The notes: a model not told the origin generated them from the letters alone. A stretch of DNA of 52,711 nt from Candidatus Cloacimonadota bacterium (GCA_023137125.1 JAGLPW010000078.1:1-52711), one strand, 5' to 3'. Shown: positions 26,001-33,161, counted from the first letter of the stretch. A program made the numbers and translations.

Positions 26001-28819
26001 TTGTTGAAAATGAGTTTAATTCGAATTATACACATAGTGTTAGTGGCTTATCTGGTGGTGCAATCTGCATAAATGGTACTAATTCAAATTGTATTATTCA
26101 CGATAACAATTTTATGAATAATATGGCACGTGGTAATGGAGGTGCTATCTCTATAGAATATAATCATCCAAAAATTTATTCAAATACAATTGGTTTCTGT
26201 GATGCCCAAGGACTTAATCCTAAAACGAATATACAAGAACCGGGGTTTGGAGGTGGTGGTATCGCAACTTGTGGAAGTAGTGCAGAAATTACAGATAATA
26301 TAATTGAACATTGTACAGGTAAATACGGTGCTGCTATAAATTGTTATACTTCTAGTTGTAATATTTATAACAACATAATAAGAGAGAATGAGGTTAGTCA
26401 TAATGGTGGAGGTCTCCATTTCTTAGAATCTTATTGTGATGTAAGATGGAACCATATTCTTAATAACAAAGCATATAATGGTGGTGGAATATATACACAA
26501 TCATCCTTTAGCAATATGAAAATATTGAATAATTATTTCTATGAAAATGAAGCTTGTCATGGAGGAGGATTTTACTCAGACTCTGATAATGTGAATCTCA
26601 AGTTTGTAAACAATACTTTATCTGATAATGAAGCAAGTGGAGGAGGAAGTGCGATATATTCCAGCAATACATCTAGCCTTGATATTCAGAATTCAATTTT
26701 GTATACATATGATACAATTTATACAAGGTTAGTAGATATTGAAGATGATGAAGACTTACACTTTAGTTATTGTGATGTTAAAGGGATGAGTGAGATAGGA
26801 TCAACATATACGACTGATGTTACCTTCTTAGAATGTATTGACTCAGATCCGGGATTTGTCTCAAGTAATAGTTACCATTTATTATCAGGAAGTGGTTGTT
26901 GTGATACGGGAAATAATACTTACTTAACAGGTTTAGATCTTGCTGTTGATCTGGATGGAAATAATAGGATTCTCAGTGGAACTGTTGATATAGGAGCAGA
27001 TGAATGTAATGAAAGTACAATAGTTACAGATATTAATTCAGATACTGAATGGAGCGGATTAATTATTATCGATGGTGATGTTACAATAATGCCTGATGTT
27101 ACTTTAACAATTGCAGATAATACAACGATTATTTTTAATCCTGAGTGTAATCTTACTGCTGATAATGCAATATTAATTCTTGGTGAGTATATTGCTTTTA
27201 TCTCTGATGAACTTGATGAAGAAAATGGATTATATACAGATTCTAGTGATATTAATCTTCTAGAGTCCTCATTTACTAATTGTAATCTATTCACGACAGG
27301 AACAACGATCATTGAAAATTCAACTTTTGAAAATTCACATGTGAGTCAGGAATATAGTACAATAACAATCACCAATTCAGATTTTGTTAATACTACCGTT
27401 TATACATTTAAAAATGATAAAGCTTACCTGGATGGGAATACATTCACTGATAGTCCTCAGGTTACTGCGATTTCTTTAAACAGCTGTGATGATTTCGCTA
27501 TCATTAATAATCATATTAGTAATTATCGAACTGCAATATGGTTAAATGAATCTGGTTTAAGTAAGGATAGACTAATTGATAATAATATCATTCATGCTAA
27601 CCAATATGGATATGGCATTGAACTCTATCATAGTTATGCAGATATTGAGGGTAGTAATGAGATAACAAATAACTATATTGGTATTGCAGGTTTAAGAAAT
27701 TGTAATATCAATTTACAGGGAAATCAAGAGGAACCCTACCAGATGGTTTCAAATAGCTTTTATGACGAATTAGCTTTTGCATACGACAGCTTTCCAATAA
27801 CTTTCAATTTCAATATTATATATGATAATATCTACACAGATGAAGGTTATTTGGTTCGATGTACTAATGTCCTTGAGCCTCCACTTGATATAAGATGGAA
27901 TTATTGGAATGGTATTGCAAATATATCTGCTTTTCTTTACCCTTCAAATTATTATATCTATGAACCATATTGGGAATTAACTATACCCGCTAATTTAATT
28001 ATACCTCCAGATCAGGAATTGTACGAATTAGCAACATTTAATTTCGATCATGAAAGTTATTTCATGGCAGAGCAGCTATTCAAGCAAATTATAGATGAAT
28101 ACCCTGAGTCAAAATATTCAAAATTAGCAGCAAAGGATCTATTAGCTGTTATCCCATTTACAGGTGGTGACTATGAGGGATTGCAAACTTATTACAATGA
28201 AACACCAAATCTTCATTATGATAATGAAATTATAAAACTGGTTGAATACTTAGCAAATTATTGTGATATTGAAATGGGTGACTATGAAAGTGCTATTGCG
28301 TGGTTCGAACACTATCTTACAAGTCCTCCTAGTGTTCAGGATTCGATATATGCAGTGATTGATTTAGGATACACATATATTCTTATGGGAGAACCAGGTA
28401 GAGGTTTCGTTTGTGAATATCCGGAATTAAAACCCAAATCTAAAAAAGAATTCAGTTTAATGCAACAGGAATTGATAACACTATTACTTGAGGAACAGGA
28501 ACCAATTAATTCATCAAGTTCAACGGACATAATTATACCATCATATACAAAATTAAACAGTAATTATCCTAATCCATTTAATCCTGAAACAACAATTTCT
28601 TACTCCTTAGATATTGATACGAATGTTATGTTAGTAATTTATAACATAAAAGGGCAAAAGGTTAAAACACTGATAAATGATTTTGTTGAAGCAGGTAATC
28701 ATAAGATAATTTGGGATGGAAAAGACAAAAACAATAAAACAGCAGCAAGTGGTATATACTTCTATAGGTTAGTAACTGATAGGTATCAAAAAACTAAGAA
28801 AATGATGTTATTGAAGTGA
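17015..28819 (+). CDS. Giant (3934-residue) type IX secreted protein: M23-like domain, beta-helix arrays, sorting tail
   Basis: GGAGG precedes the ATG and a signal peptide follows (FILLIILIFQVNLYS). An M23/LytM-like domain spans about 30-230, with HNGLD at 63-67, YGH at 106-108 and HLH at 208-210, the expected zinc and catalytic positions. Then come Ig-like regions, a PPC-like domain (about 606-729) and CHB_HEX_C-like domains (about 836-1160). Long right-handed beta-helix blocks (about 1172-1970 and 2380-3640) are full of GG(G/A)IY turns, with four DIGAYE/DIGAFE/DIGADE ends of choice-of-anchor-Q type near 1565, 1965, 2775 and 3325. An SPD2/Hydin-like beta region (about 1972-2362) carries polar inserts. 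A TPR-like stretch lies near 3675-3770 and the type A sorting domain is at about 3850-3934. It is likely a cell-surface peptidoglycan or glycan-linked protein; substrate unknown. Confidence 0.8.
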   Translation: MKFRHLFILLIILIFQVNLYSEPNITFQYGDRGTNGTHTTIDMTSSMVTSDYGNRYIEYYDWHNGLDLGILEHDYILSLESGTVTRIFGLQSFKFIVINGDQDFSYGHIFHNNNQTNYGYDNPNNEEGMTSGHLVLKVMNDPNDDLYAIINTVTQTAISEIEGAVVTYQFEGDPYATNITATNQVLAGQVIAPVGTSGNWGSGGFSPHLHLYSVRDDTKLPGTVWDAPAGELLAHSNLSDPLELIIHDEPDYEIDITLENGLYGDQCSSIKVKCEMIDPSTGTPPPIGNGYNNVVMDIDDVDLCIQNSITQDFSWIQGPTYDSWISHGGREARSIYPSGISGDVAGSTSTTGILPWAYRDPINFIEYGYPYDEFFFSDVLLRIHKDHEIGDPTQLASINEDARYSDGPYLLYSYVQTVTENTRDLKTPQNPELSRDDQIEITIDNFCPYIKAIDITKENGTSIYSSEWVWDGDFLQLEPGNFLTIHPDHAITVNITSSEPMEYIMLDEINIYNEDEELIGFYHEIDLDFEVVYDNPTQWTATILSNFTSDYEGRYALKLIGHDYSGNNLLSDPEIIPIRQSETTWEPEPPVGDADQIHWFILEYDGNDDIGSAIPISSPSREDYTIDSWDDEDWYMIEYNEDLTEDWFVYLRRNDSGDFTSMELWKAAVDGYYNSYLRTSDSGSYYSFLDNDSNFQVLTLDPDNELAPNEYYFIKAYSSNEAEYTLYVNQPPIIAFFYPDDTGNEVNAEPNLTGTIELSPGNTISEAMLELASNGDPDFDVFVPTIEGFSFNGATWTINPYLTWLYPWDDHLKVTFKDIFDAYSTCNVDITGRVRVPTPQFNGSPPGEYDYPILFSGSRENEGIIIHVRDSTERSENQRDDDLNNYKYYLSSDDSNYGVYDFPENLNDLDPNVVHHFENPISITQTTHFKTRAYSEQAGGRSSDLVEDIEYILKAKEPGVVVKEDNIVLVINENGEYEGVDNVEITFDKDDATIEGDLEIYYALKSYFVEPGSWPGWSDQPPSGTGFYEYDEPFELLDSEDIEAKMYQVSGNYNLEPSNTVSFKVLIRPTLDPLPGWYLEQKQIFIENLNENVEFIYAIKDIGSGIPNHPDDYTDYDTETGIILEESATIYVLRVVNGNLGNTDNPASYDYFIGPNDVHGIIREDIMPSYASPYYTTGNTFIEEDHTLTIEPGTEIYFANNDSLTVYGKLLAIGTPDDFIKFSSINHDWLGICFHQTNSFYSSQLKYCKIWYSDAWGIKIYQNSVSIINCDIAANTGGIYVNNTWPIIIGNHIRSNSIGITIEDRPIDLINGITPFKRVSLTIANNDITENTVGIKTIHSPITMLNCKFHDNSNYNLVAEYQSSLKRTPQLINCFIDDTNSLSGKETLEIDYTDTYWENYDEQNYTVPYIFNYDNLYNRYDFMEEVPWVWVEWGNFWYDDELIQDGAFHFNDHNVNDNWWWLDYWHFNENKLKVKSCKFIDPETEIINNGRLTRPSQLRYSISGMGFAHWWHWLWNGNDGNQKHKYFDFSLGYFNSYNNIDTSLPEYDIAGNPRKVGTIDIGAYESHIGDLPITDPVIEGEVTWGDDEIDVLITGDVTIEDSGSLTILPGTNVIFQDMGKIIVNGKIIAEGFENNPITFTTTETNQENGWGGLYFHEAEESVLKNCIIEYAKFWTTYDDGGPGIQIINCTENLVTIDNCIIRNCFSQDEGSGIYIQSSNCNIVNNKIYDNSVVSIGVADAKGGGIFCTNSDPTISGNAIFGNTCDSDQGNNFGGGIYFFESSPIFKNNIIFNNAAENGGGIYLRNCNSDFTILNNNIIDNLVPLEGNGAGIYIDNSDVNVYNSILDNNIGTEEMPNYNNIYFEEISSPDLKNCNIQGGESSLICGLGSFIGSYENNNEFEIHFEYNRETDPYPYLLHSYSELINSGSENYYSIMTDETDFLGNPRKFGDSFLNGHPLYGQVDIGAFEFMNNPVPEIEILDENGNEFEDLPFLETYVERSHTIPITINNLGNNFLDDGMLVLEISIEPSLEGDPNSSRQFRINIPEVGDNTRKNGKESDSKSDYTSRTKHDTELGNSNKVNNGDTSEEQDRNLISYDNYFAESTNMNSSKEEFYTDELLDPDNIRVIPINDLLIPFEINIIFEPDCYGEYNCELKILTNDDDEPELIIPISGTALSSEINIVMDNFNFEPFPANNEPSIEEKEFIIQNHGNSIMDTLEIYVPFGFEIYDLGEEVIQGATDNTYKNESNFGENNRQISSRKSNYSNSFTSAKKRDEKSLGDNREGWFREITTIDIPANKQRRFKLRFRSYKLGPHPIEGFEGNLIILSDDRMNNEDNEPDWPLTAYPEFDIRIELTGEGTPIFISSAFPVVDDNQVPGNLISDWEIVCPEVKIYEDMVINADILLNINKCNEYIAGDPEPDQVVFRFVDNSSIFVEGQIIAEGDEEDFITFRDFDYTDQYYWQGIIFDDNLSSQLSELDYCEIMEAHSSAIKSIDFSNLSITNSYLHENLSSYGAAIYCDNSDIIIQNNLISLNDATNNGGALYSLNSLVQLMNNTIENNTASNGSGIFLDETRNTRSSGSKINKYNQEKASKGENRNTTALIFANYIQNNTASQNGGGICSNMNGVAIKSNVLEGNESIYGGGIYVTPTTNDLFNNTIIGNNAFSGAGIYFDTGFPLIKNNIIWDNMANDNTQIYPSIPSQNVEYNIIQNNGCDQYNNLDHEPDFVGTGDHPYSLYETSICINGGDRTFIDNDEDILGNYRMTQDHGIPIIDIGAYEYIGEYIIVNQDEIDKVDYFGKRFISYSPAHITFDLVIDQIDGIDQILEISPKTTFKFNDAFGIDVTSVGRLLAQGNENEEIIFTSITNWGGIRYNGNSSVDNLEYCLFENGESTNGGTLNLESVSGLSLINCSFLNNHASDNGGAIYMNNCDKINLNECEFIGNFSEKNGGGISIFNSYSNRDFNVILAQCNFTDNYVNGDMTINGYGGAVYCLNSKVEFVENEFNSNYTHSVSGLSGGAICINGTNSNCIIHDNNFMNNMARGNGGAISIEYNHPKIYSNTIGFCDAQGLNPKTNIQEPGFGGGGIATCGSSAEITDNIIEHCTGKYGAAINCYTSSCNIYNNIIRENEVSHNGGGLHFLESYCDVRWNHILNNKAYNGGGIYTQSSFSNMKILNNYFYENEACHGGGFYSDSDNVNLKFVNNTLSDNEASGGGSAIYSSNTSSLDIQNSILYTYDTIYTRLVDIEDDEDLHFSYCDVKGMSEIGSTYTTDVTFLECIDSDPGFVSSNSYHLLSGSGCCDTGNNTYLTGLDLAVDLDGNNRILSGTVDIGADECNESTIVTDINSDTEWSGLIIIDGDVTIMPDVTLTIADNTTIIFNPECNLTADNAILILGEYIAFISDELDEENGLYTDSSDINLLESSFTNCNLFTTGTTIIENSTFENSHVSQEYSTITITNSDFVNTTVYTFKNDKAYLDGNTFTDSPQVTAISLNSCDDFAIINNHISNYRTAIWLNESGLSKDRLIDNNIIHANQYGYGIELYHSYADIEGSNEITNNYIGIAGLRNCNINLQGNQEEPYQMVSNSFYDELAFAYDSFPITFNFNIIYDNIYTDEGYLVRCTNVLEPPLDIRWNYWNGIANISAFLYPSNYYIYEPYWELTIPANLIIPPDQELYELATFNFDHESYFMAEQLFKQIIDEYPESKYSKLAAKDLLAVIPFTGGDYEGLQTYYNETPNLHYDNEIIKLVEYLANYCDIEMGDYESAIAWFEHYLTSPPSVQDSIYAVIDLGYTYILMGEPGRGFVCEYPELKPKSKKEFSLMQQELITLLLEEQEPINSSSSTDIIIPSYTKLNSNYPNPFNPETTISYSLDIDTNVMLVIYNIKGQKVKTLINDFVEAGNHKIIWDGKDKNNKTAASGIYFYRLVTDRYQKTKKMMLLK

Positions 28820-28839
28820 TATAGGATTATTTTCCTAAT

Positions 28840-28881
28840 GGGAGAGTTTGTATGGATTGTACACCCATATTTAACTCTCCC
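28840..28881 (+). terminator. Hairpin after the giant gene
   Basis: GGGAGAGTT (28,840-28,848) pairs perfectly with AACTCTCCC (28,873-28,881), and an inner TATGG/CCATA can extend the structure. It lies 20 bases after the stop codon but lacks a T-tract, so it may be a weak terminator or an RNA end stabiliser. Confidence 0.45.
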
Positions 28882-28967
28882 TATGAATATTGTTACAAAA
28901 TGACAAACTGCTGACAGTTTTAATATGTAATCAAAGAATAGTTGACCTTAAAATTTTCTACACCTGT

Positions 28968-29615
28968 TCAACTACTTTTTCTAGTTTGATTACCATTGTA
29001 GTTTTCTCTTCTATTAATCAATAATATTGTTGTCTGTATTTGACGTCTTTCAGATAAGTTGATTATTTCAACATTAGTTAGATCATCGACATTAGGAACT
29101 TCAAAGTTTCCTTTGTAACATATTTGCTCTAGATCTCTTATTATGGCTGGTCTTTTTGAATGTTTTATAATTCGAGGATATTCATCAAAAGATCTACCTG
29201 AAGGTTTAAATACTTTCTGGTAGTATCTTCCTCTATGTTTCCTAATACATTCATCATGAAGCAAGATCTTAATATATCTCCAAACAGTTGACTCACTGAA
29301 TGAAAGAGTATTCACTACATCTGCAACTCGATGTAATAAACCGATCTTATCATAAATGATCCTCAATTTTTCAATTTGCGGTGTAAAGTTTAGAGGATTT
29401 GTTTTTTTTGTAGCTTTTGAATTTCGAACATACCTGTAGAATCTTGGAGTATTAGAATCATGTATTACAATGATCCTTCCTTGTTCATTAAATTTTGAAA
29501 CGTTCTCCGAAACTGTTGAATAAGGAACTCCTGTGATCTGACTGATCTCTCTGATACAGAAAGGTCTGTCTATTTGTACTATATAGTTCTCAATTAACTT
29601 TCTTTTCGGAAGCAT
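28968..29615 (-). CDS. Double winged-helix DNA-binding protein of the transposon
   Basis: 215 residues. Residues about 15-60 (FCIREISQITGVPYSTVSEN) and about 95-135 (VADVVNTLSFSESTVWRYIK) each form a helix-turn-helix with a following basic wing (GRIIVIHD, KHRGRYYQK). The C-terminus is basic. AGAGGT precedes the ATG, and the gene overlaps the ATPase gene by 26 bases, so the three minus-strand genes are one operon. It could be a target-site or end-binding accessory factor, as in Tn7-like and Mu-like elements, or a second regulator. No TnsA-type nuclease motif is visible. The exact role is unknown. Confidence 0.65.
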   Translation of the reverse strand: MLPKRKLIENYIVQIDRPFCIREISQITGVPYSTVSENVSKFNEQGRIIVIHDSNTPRFYRYVRNSKATKKTNPLNFTPQIEKLRIIYDKIGLLHRVADVVNTLSFSESTVWRYIKILLHDECIRKHRGRYYQKVFKPSGRSFDEYPRIIKHSKRPAIIRDLEQICYKGNFEVPNVDDLTNVEIINLSERRQIQTTILLINRRENYNGNQTRKSS

Positions 29616-30297
29616 TACTACCTCTGATAATAGTATTTTCTAATTCAGGGATATATGAAACGAATTTTCTTAGATCTCCATCGGTCTCTTTGTATATCTC
29701 TTCAATGATCTTATGATCTAAAGGTACCTCTGCAACTTCCTTACAAATCCTCTTAACATCTTCTAAGGTGTTCTTCTCGAACTTGAAGAAGAAATTACAC
29801 CTGCCAAAGAAGTGAGGGTTATAGTTATTGAGTGCGTCTACAGTATCTTGTTCACCGATCATGACAATAGATGCAAATGATCTGTCCGTCAGATCTCTGA
29901 TTACTTCTAGAATATCCCATTCTCTCTTATGGATTTTATGATTGATCTCATCGATGAATAAAACAATTTCAGGATTCTCCTGCAGTAATTTGATACACAT
30001 TTCCTCGATTTTAAAAGCTGTTCCTTTCATGACGAATTCCTCTCCGTAGATCAACCAATGCAATCTTCGATATATCTCTTGAACAAAAGCCTTCTCACGT
30101 TGTAAACGACTAATCCTCATATAGCCCCAACCATTACGAAATGCAGTCATTTCACTCCAGCGAGTTTTTCCGAATCCGGTTGGTCCATAAACTACAGCTA
30201 ATCCGGGAACTTCTGTTTTTGGTCTCTTAAGAAGTTTATAAACCAGCTTATTAACTTCTTTAACATTATAAGTCTCTACTAATATTCTCTCTCTCAA
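29590..30297 (-). CDS. MuB/TniB-like AAA+ transposition ATPase
   Basis: 235 residues. Walker A is GPTGFGKT (about 39-46), Walker B is IVLFIDEIN (about 114-122) and a sensor strand IVMIGEQD follows. Length and motifs fit the MuB/TniB/IstB-type ATPases that select target DNA and activate the transposase. The start is a TTG whose last two bases overlap the transposase TGA stop (TTGA); GGAGG eight bases upstream supports it. Coupled translation should give a set ratio to the transposase. It lies directly after the transposase, as in Mu and Tn5053-type elements. Confidence 0.8.
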   Translation of the reverse strand: MRERILVETYNVKEVNKLVYKLLKRPKTEVPGLAVVYGPTGFGKTRWSEMTAFRNGWGYMRISRLQREKAFVQEIYRRLHWLIYGEEFVMKGTAFKIEEMCIKLLQENPEIVLFIDEINHKIHKREWDILEVIRDLTDRSFASIVMIGEQDTVDALNNYNPHFFGRCNFFFKFEKNTLEDVKRICKEVAEVPLDHKIIEEIYKETDGDLRKFVSYIPELENTIIRGSNASEKKVN

Positions 30298-32603
30298 TTT
30301 AATATCCTCCTTTTAGCAGGTATCCCTCTTTCTTTTTTTAATCTGGCCATGAGCTCTTTAGCTCTTAATTCTCCAGGATCAACTTCAATTGCTTCTTCTT
30401 CATTTTCTATACGCTCTAAAGCTAATTTATCTAACATGGAAGTAACAGGACGTGGATTTTTGGGTTTGTTGACCTTCTTAGATTTGATCTTTTTATTCTT
30501 AACGATCTCCAATTCTGAACTGCTGTTCTTATGTATGTCTTTTATTTTATTATCTATTCTCAATGACTCTTCTGCAAGTAAGTTGTTATTCGCATTTATG
30601 TAAGCTTGATCAATATTAGATGGTCTTAATTTATTTGTTAATCCTCCCTGCTGGATAATTTCAAAATAAACAGCCTTATTCTGCTTCTCATAATAGTTTC
30701 TTGCGTGAATGGCATCAGCGGTCATTATCTTATTAGTTTGGCTTCCATATTGCACAATATGAGCTTTACCCTCTAGTAGTTTACCATCAATAGTTGCTAT
30801 ATGAATTGAATGAAGATCACGTACATTGTATATTACTTGAACTTCAGTATTAATAAATGCTTCAAAAGAAGGATGTCTGTAGAGATTACCCATTAACTCG
30901 ATCTGTTTTCCTCTCAATTTTAAGGTTTTACGTGCAGAAAGTTTTAAGAACATCTCTTCTTCAGATAGCTTTTTCAAGGGATATTGAGAACTGTAATCCA
31001 GGTAATACTCTTTAGCACTTAGATCATTCAGGTTTTTACGTTTAGTATTATTCCATTTCTCAATGTGTTCATCGAGAGCTCCTAAAAATTGCTCCCAGTT
31101 TAATATCTTATCTCCATACTTTCTCATAAGTAGATGATTTGTCATATGCATAGCTTCGGGACGTTGTTCAGGTGTCTTGCCTAAGTAGGTTAGTTGATCT
31201 TTTTCGAATTCATCAAAGATCTTATGATTGTAAGGCTCTATTTTCTTGGCTTGCGGATTACCGGGTGTTGTCCAGACCACACGTTCTACACCAATATCTT
31301 CAAAGAAACCAGGATATCCGGAATTCAAGTATTTAATAGCTGTTCTTTTACTAAGTGTATCATTCTTTTTCTTAGCATAATACTCAGGATCAGTTTGTAC
31401 ATTATGAAACGATCCGGCATTATCTGTCATGATGCCTTTAGGCACACCAAATCTTTCGACTGCATGACTAAATGAACTGATCACTACATCGAACCGTTCA
31501 GAGTATGAAGCTGCGTATCCAGTGATCAATTCTGTCGCTGTATCCAACCAGTAAACTACTACGGGCCTTAATAGAATTCGTTTAGATCGATCAGGATGCA
31601 AATGATAAGGAGAATAGACCAGGAATTTATTCACATACCCATCAGATATCCAAAGATCACCCGGATAAGCATCATTGATCCTGGGTACATAAGAGGAGAT
31701 CTTCTTAACTGCTTTCTTCCCTCTAACATGAGCATACAAAGATCTGTTCTGTGACATGACCACATTATTTATAAATTTATGGATCGCATCATAAGAAGGT
31801 GTTGCCTGACCAAAGAACTCTTGAGTTTTATTGTGTATTTGTCTGTATGTATAATTATTGCGATGCATAACTAATTTGACAATGTAGATCTTCATATCCT
31901 CTGACCAGGTTCTTTTCCTTCCACACTTATCATGATTATCACAGAGGACTGCTATATTCTCTTTTGCATCTTTCCACATCTTGAGCCACTTTTTAATGAC
32001 CGTAAGAGAGATAATATGTTGTTTCCTATTATTCAACAGTTGATCTGGAGTAGTATCAAATTTACCGAGTGTTTTGAGTTGATCTATCAAGATAAGTTTT
32101 TGATCTAAATCTCTTTGGAACTGTACATCGACAACACGCAGCATGATCCCATTCTTTTTGGCTATGTCTCTACGATCAAGATATGTTTTAATTATGATCT
32201 CTTTGGCAAAAGCTCTTCTCTTGGGTCTATCAGAATATTTTGAAAATTCAGCAGATATCCCTACTATCTCTTTTCCGATCCCATGCTTATCATAAAGATA
32301 CATCTTCCATTTCTGCTGATATTCAACTGGAAGACTGTATACATTGATGAAAGTCTTCAAACCACCTGCAGGTTTCTTGACCGTAATGGACTGAATACGA
32401 TTCTGTTTAATTCTTTTTTGAATTGTCTGTCGGGATAAGCCTGAAAGGTTTACAGTGGTTTTAATATCGATCCAATCATTTGATTCTTCTAATTCGTTAA
32501 TGTCATAAGAACTTATACCACTATCCTCAGTTTCCGATATCTTTACAGTGGGATATACAGTGCATTGTAAACTTTTCTTCTTATCTCCTTTTATCCTTGA
32601 CAT
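30294..32603 (-). CDS. Mu-like DDE transposase (MuA/TniA family)
   Basis: 769 residues from the ATG at 32,603, chosen because AGGGGG lies ten bases upstream; an upstream ATG at 32,699 would add 32 residues running through the promoter. An N-terminal winged-helix of MuA type (NDWIDIKTTVNLSGLSRQTI) is followed by a second HTH region, then the RNase H-fold integrase core with acidic residues D321 (WISDGY), D394 (MTDNAG) and probable E456 (KKIEPYNHK). The wide second D to E gap (61) is Mu-like rather than the 35 of IS3-type enzymes. A Mu C-terminal beta-barrel follows (about 550-610), then a charged tail that should contact the ATPase. No frameshift is visible, so the element may be active. Confidence 0.85.
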   Translation of the reverse strand: MSRIKGDKKKSLQCTVYPTVKISETEDSGISSYDINELEESNDWIDIKTTVNLSGLSRQTIQKRIKQNRIQSITVKKPAGGLKTFINVYSLPVEYQQKWKMYLYDKHGIGKEIVGISAEFSKYSDRPKRRAFAKEIIIKTYLDRRDIAKKNGIMLRVVDVQFQRDLDQKLILIDQLKTLGKFDTTPDQLLNNRKQHIISLTVIKKWLKMWKDAKENIAVLCDNHDKCGRKRTWSEDMKIYIVKLVMHRNNYTYRQIHNKTQEFFGQATPSYDAIHKFINNVVMSQNRSLYAHVRGKKAVKKISSYVPRINDAYPGDLWISDGYVNKFLVYSPYHLHPDRSKRILLRPVVVYWLDTATELITGYAASYSERFDVVISSFSHAVERFGVPKGIMTDNAGSFHNVQTDPEYYAKKKNDTLSKRTAIKYLNSGYPGFFEDIGVERVVWTTPGNPQAKKIEPYNHKIFDEFEKDQLTYLGKTPEQRPEAMHMTNHLLMRKYGDKILNWEQFLGALDEHIEKWNNTKRKNLNDLSAKEYYLDYSSQYPLKKLSEEEMFLKLSARKTLKLRGKQIELMGNLYRHPSFEAFINTEVQVIYNVRDLHSIHIATIDGKLLEGKAHIVQYGSQTNKIMTADAIHARNYYEKQNKAVYFEIIQQGGLTNKLRPSNIDQAYINANNNLLAEESLRIDNKIKDIHKNSSSELEIVKNKKIKSKKVNKPKNPRPVTSMLDKLALERIENEEEAIEVDPGELRAKELMARLKKERGIPAKRRILN

Positions 32604-32635
32604 TGTATAACCCCCTAGATTAATAAATTCGTCTA

Positions 32636-32698
32636 TGAATACGAGACATGAATATGCATGTGGTGAATAAGTGTCAAGCAGATTATTCATTACATTCA
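32636..32698. promoter_or_regulatory. Operator cluster between transposase and repressor genes
   Basis: Five TGAAT half-sites lie in 63 bases: TGAATAC 32,636, TGAATAT 32,649, TGAATAA 32,664, and in inverse orientation TTATTCA 32,683 and ACATTCA 32,692. The sites at 32,664 and 32,683 form a perfect 7-base inverted repeat with a 12-base spacer. The sites overlap the transposase promoter, as expected for the XRE repressor encoded next to them. Confidence 0.55.
32649..32677 (-). promoter_or_regulatory. Promoter of the transposase operon
   Basis: On the minus strand TTGACA (32,672-32,677) is a perfect -35 box, and TATTCA (32,649-32,654) sits 17 bases downstream as a weak -10. Both the -10 and the spacer carry TGAAT operator half-sites, so the repressor could block polymerase. 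The transposase ribosome binding site and ATG (32,603) follow at a normal distance. Confidence 0.55.
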
Positions 32699-32720
32699 TA
32701 AGTTGCTAAAAGGTGGAGTG

Positions 32721-33032
32721 ATGAAAACTTTCAAACAAAGATTAGTATATCTTAGGAAAACAAAGCATTATTCCCAACAATATGTTTCTGATTACACTAA
32801 GTTAAGTCAGTCTAATTATTGTAAATATGAAAAAGGACGAGTTGAGCCCAGTTTATCTTTTATTGAAAAAATAATTAAATTATATGATGTCGATGCTAAT
32901 TGGTTAATAAAAGGTATTGGTGATATTCCTTATTCTGAAGAAGAAACTAACAATTCGAATTCTGATCAACGAACATTATCGACTCGTATAGAAAAACTAG
33001 AGAAGAAAATAGAAGGATTAATAAAGGAGTAA
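32721..33032 (+). CDS. XRE-family (cI/C-like) repressor of the transposon
   Basis: 103 residues from ATG 32,721, preceded by AGGTGGAG; an ATG at 32,703 would skip that site. Residues about 5-60 are an XRE helix-turn-helix (RLVYLRKTKHYSQQYVSDYT, then LSQSNYCKYEKGRVEPS). A short linker leads to a lysine/glutamate-rich C-terminal coiled-coil segment (LSTRIEKLEKKIEGLIKE) that should dimerise. It is divergent from the transposase operon across a TGAAT operator cluster, the arrangement of the Mu c repressor. It most likely keeps transposition low. Confidence 0.8.
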   Translation: MKTFKQRLVYLRKTKHYSQQYVSDYTKLSQSNYCKYEKGRVEPSLSFIEKIIKLYDVDANWLIKGIGDIPYSEEETNNSNSDQRTLSTRIEKLEKKIEGLIKE

Positions 33033-33161
33033 AATGGGAAAAAAGTTAGATTTTGCTCTAACTATAGCCGATTTCTTGCAGTATTCATACAATAATTCGC
33101 ATTTTTCGCATTTTATTTAATTATCAAAATAGGCACGTAACATTATATGGGATAAAACATT

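Larger units (their letters stand above)
28891..33142. mobile_element. Compact Mu-like transposon (about 4.25 kb)
   Basis: Three minus-strand genes (transposase, MuB/TniB-like ATPase, double winged-helix protein) and a divergent XRE repressor form the usual Mu-type control layout. Proposed ends are 5'-TGTTAC at 28,891 and GTAACA-3' at 33,142, a six-base inverted repeat of the TGT...ACA type used by Mu/Tn7/Tn5053 relatives. AAAATGACAAACTGCTG (28,897) just inside the left end, and AT-rich AAATGCG repeats just inside the right end (minus strand), may be transposase sites. No clean target duplication is seen (AATAT left, TTATA right), so the ends are tentative. No tail or lysis genes and no cargo. 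Confidence 0.65.

Noticed and set aside
22218-27010. Regular GG(G/A)IY periodicity suggesting a DNA repeat array or CRISPR
   Set aside because: Units vary in length and base sequence and keep the reading frame; they are protein beta-helix turns, not DNA repeats with spacers.
26920-27312. 130-codon minus-strand frame inside the giant gene
   Set aside because: It lies opposite beta-helix repeats rich in Val/Ile/Thr codons, which leave the reverse strand open by chance.
28886-33148. Target site duplication for the transposon
   Set aside because: Flanks are AATAT and TTATA; an ATAT match exists only with a two-base offset and is expected in AT-rich DNA.
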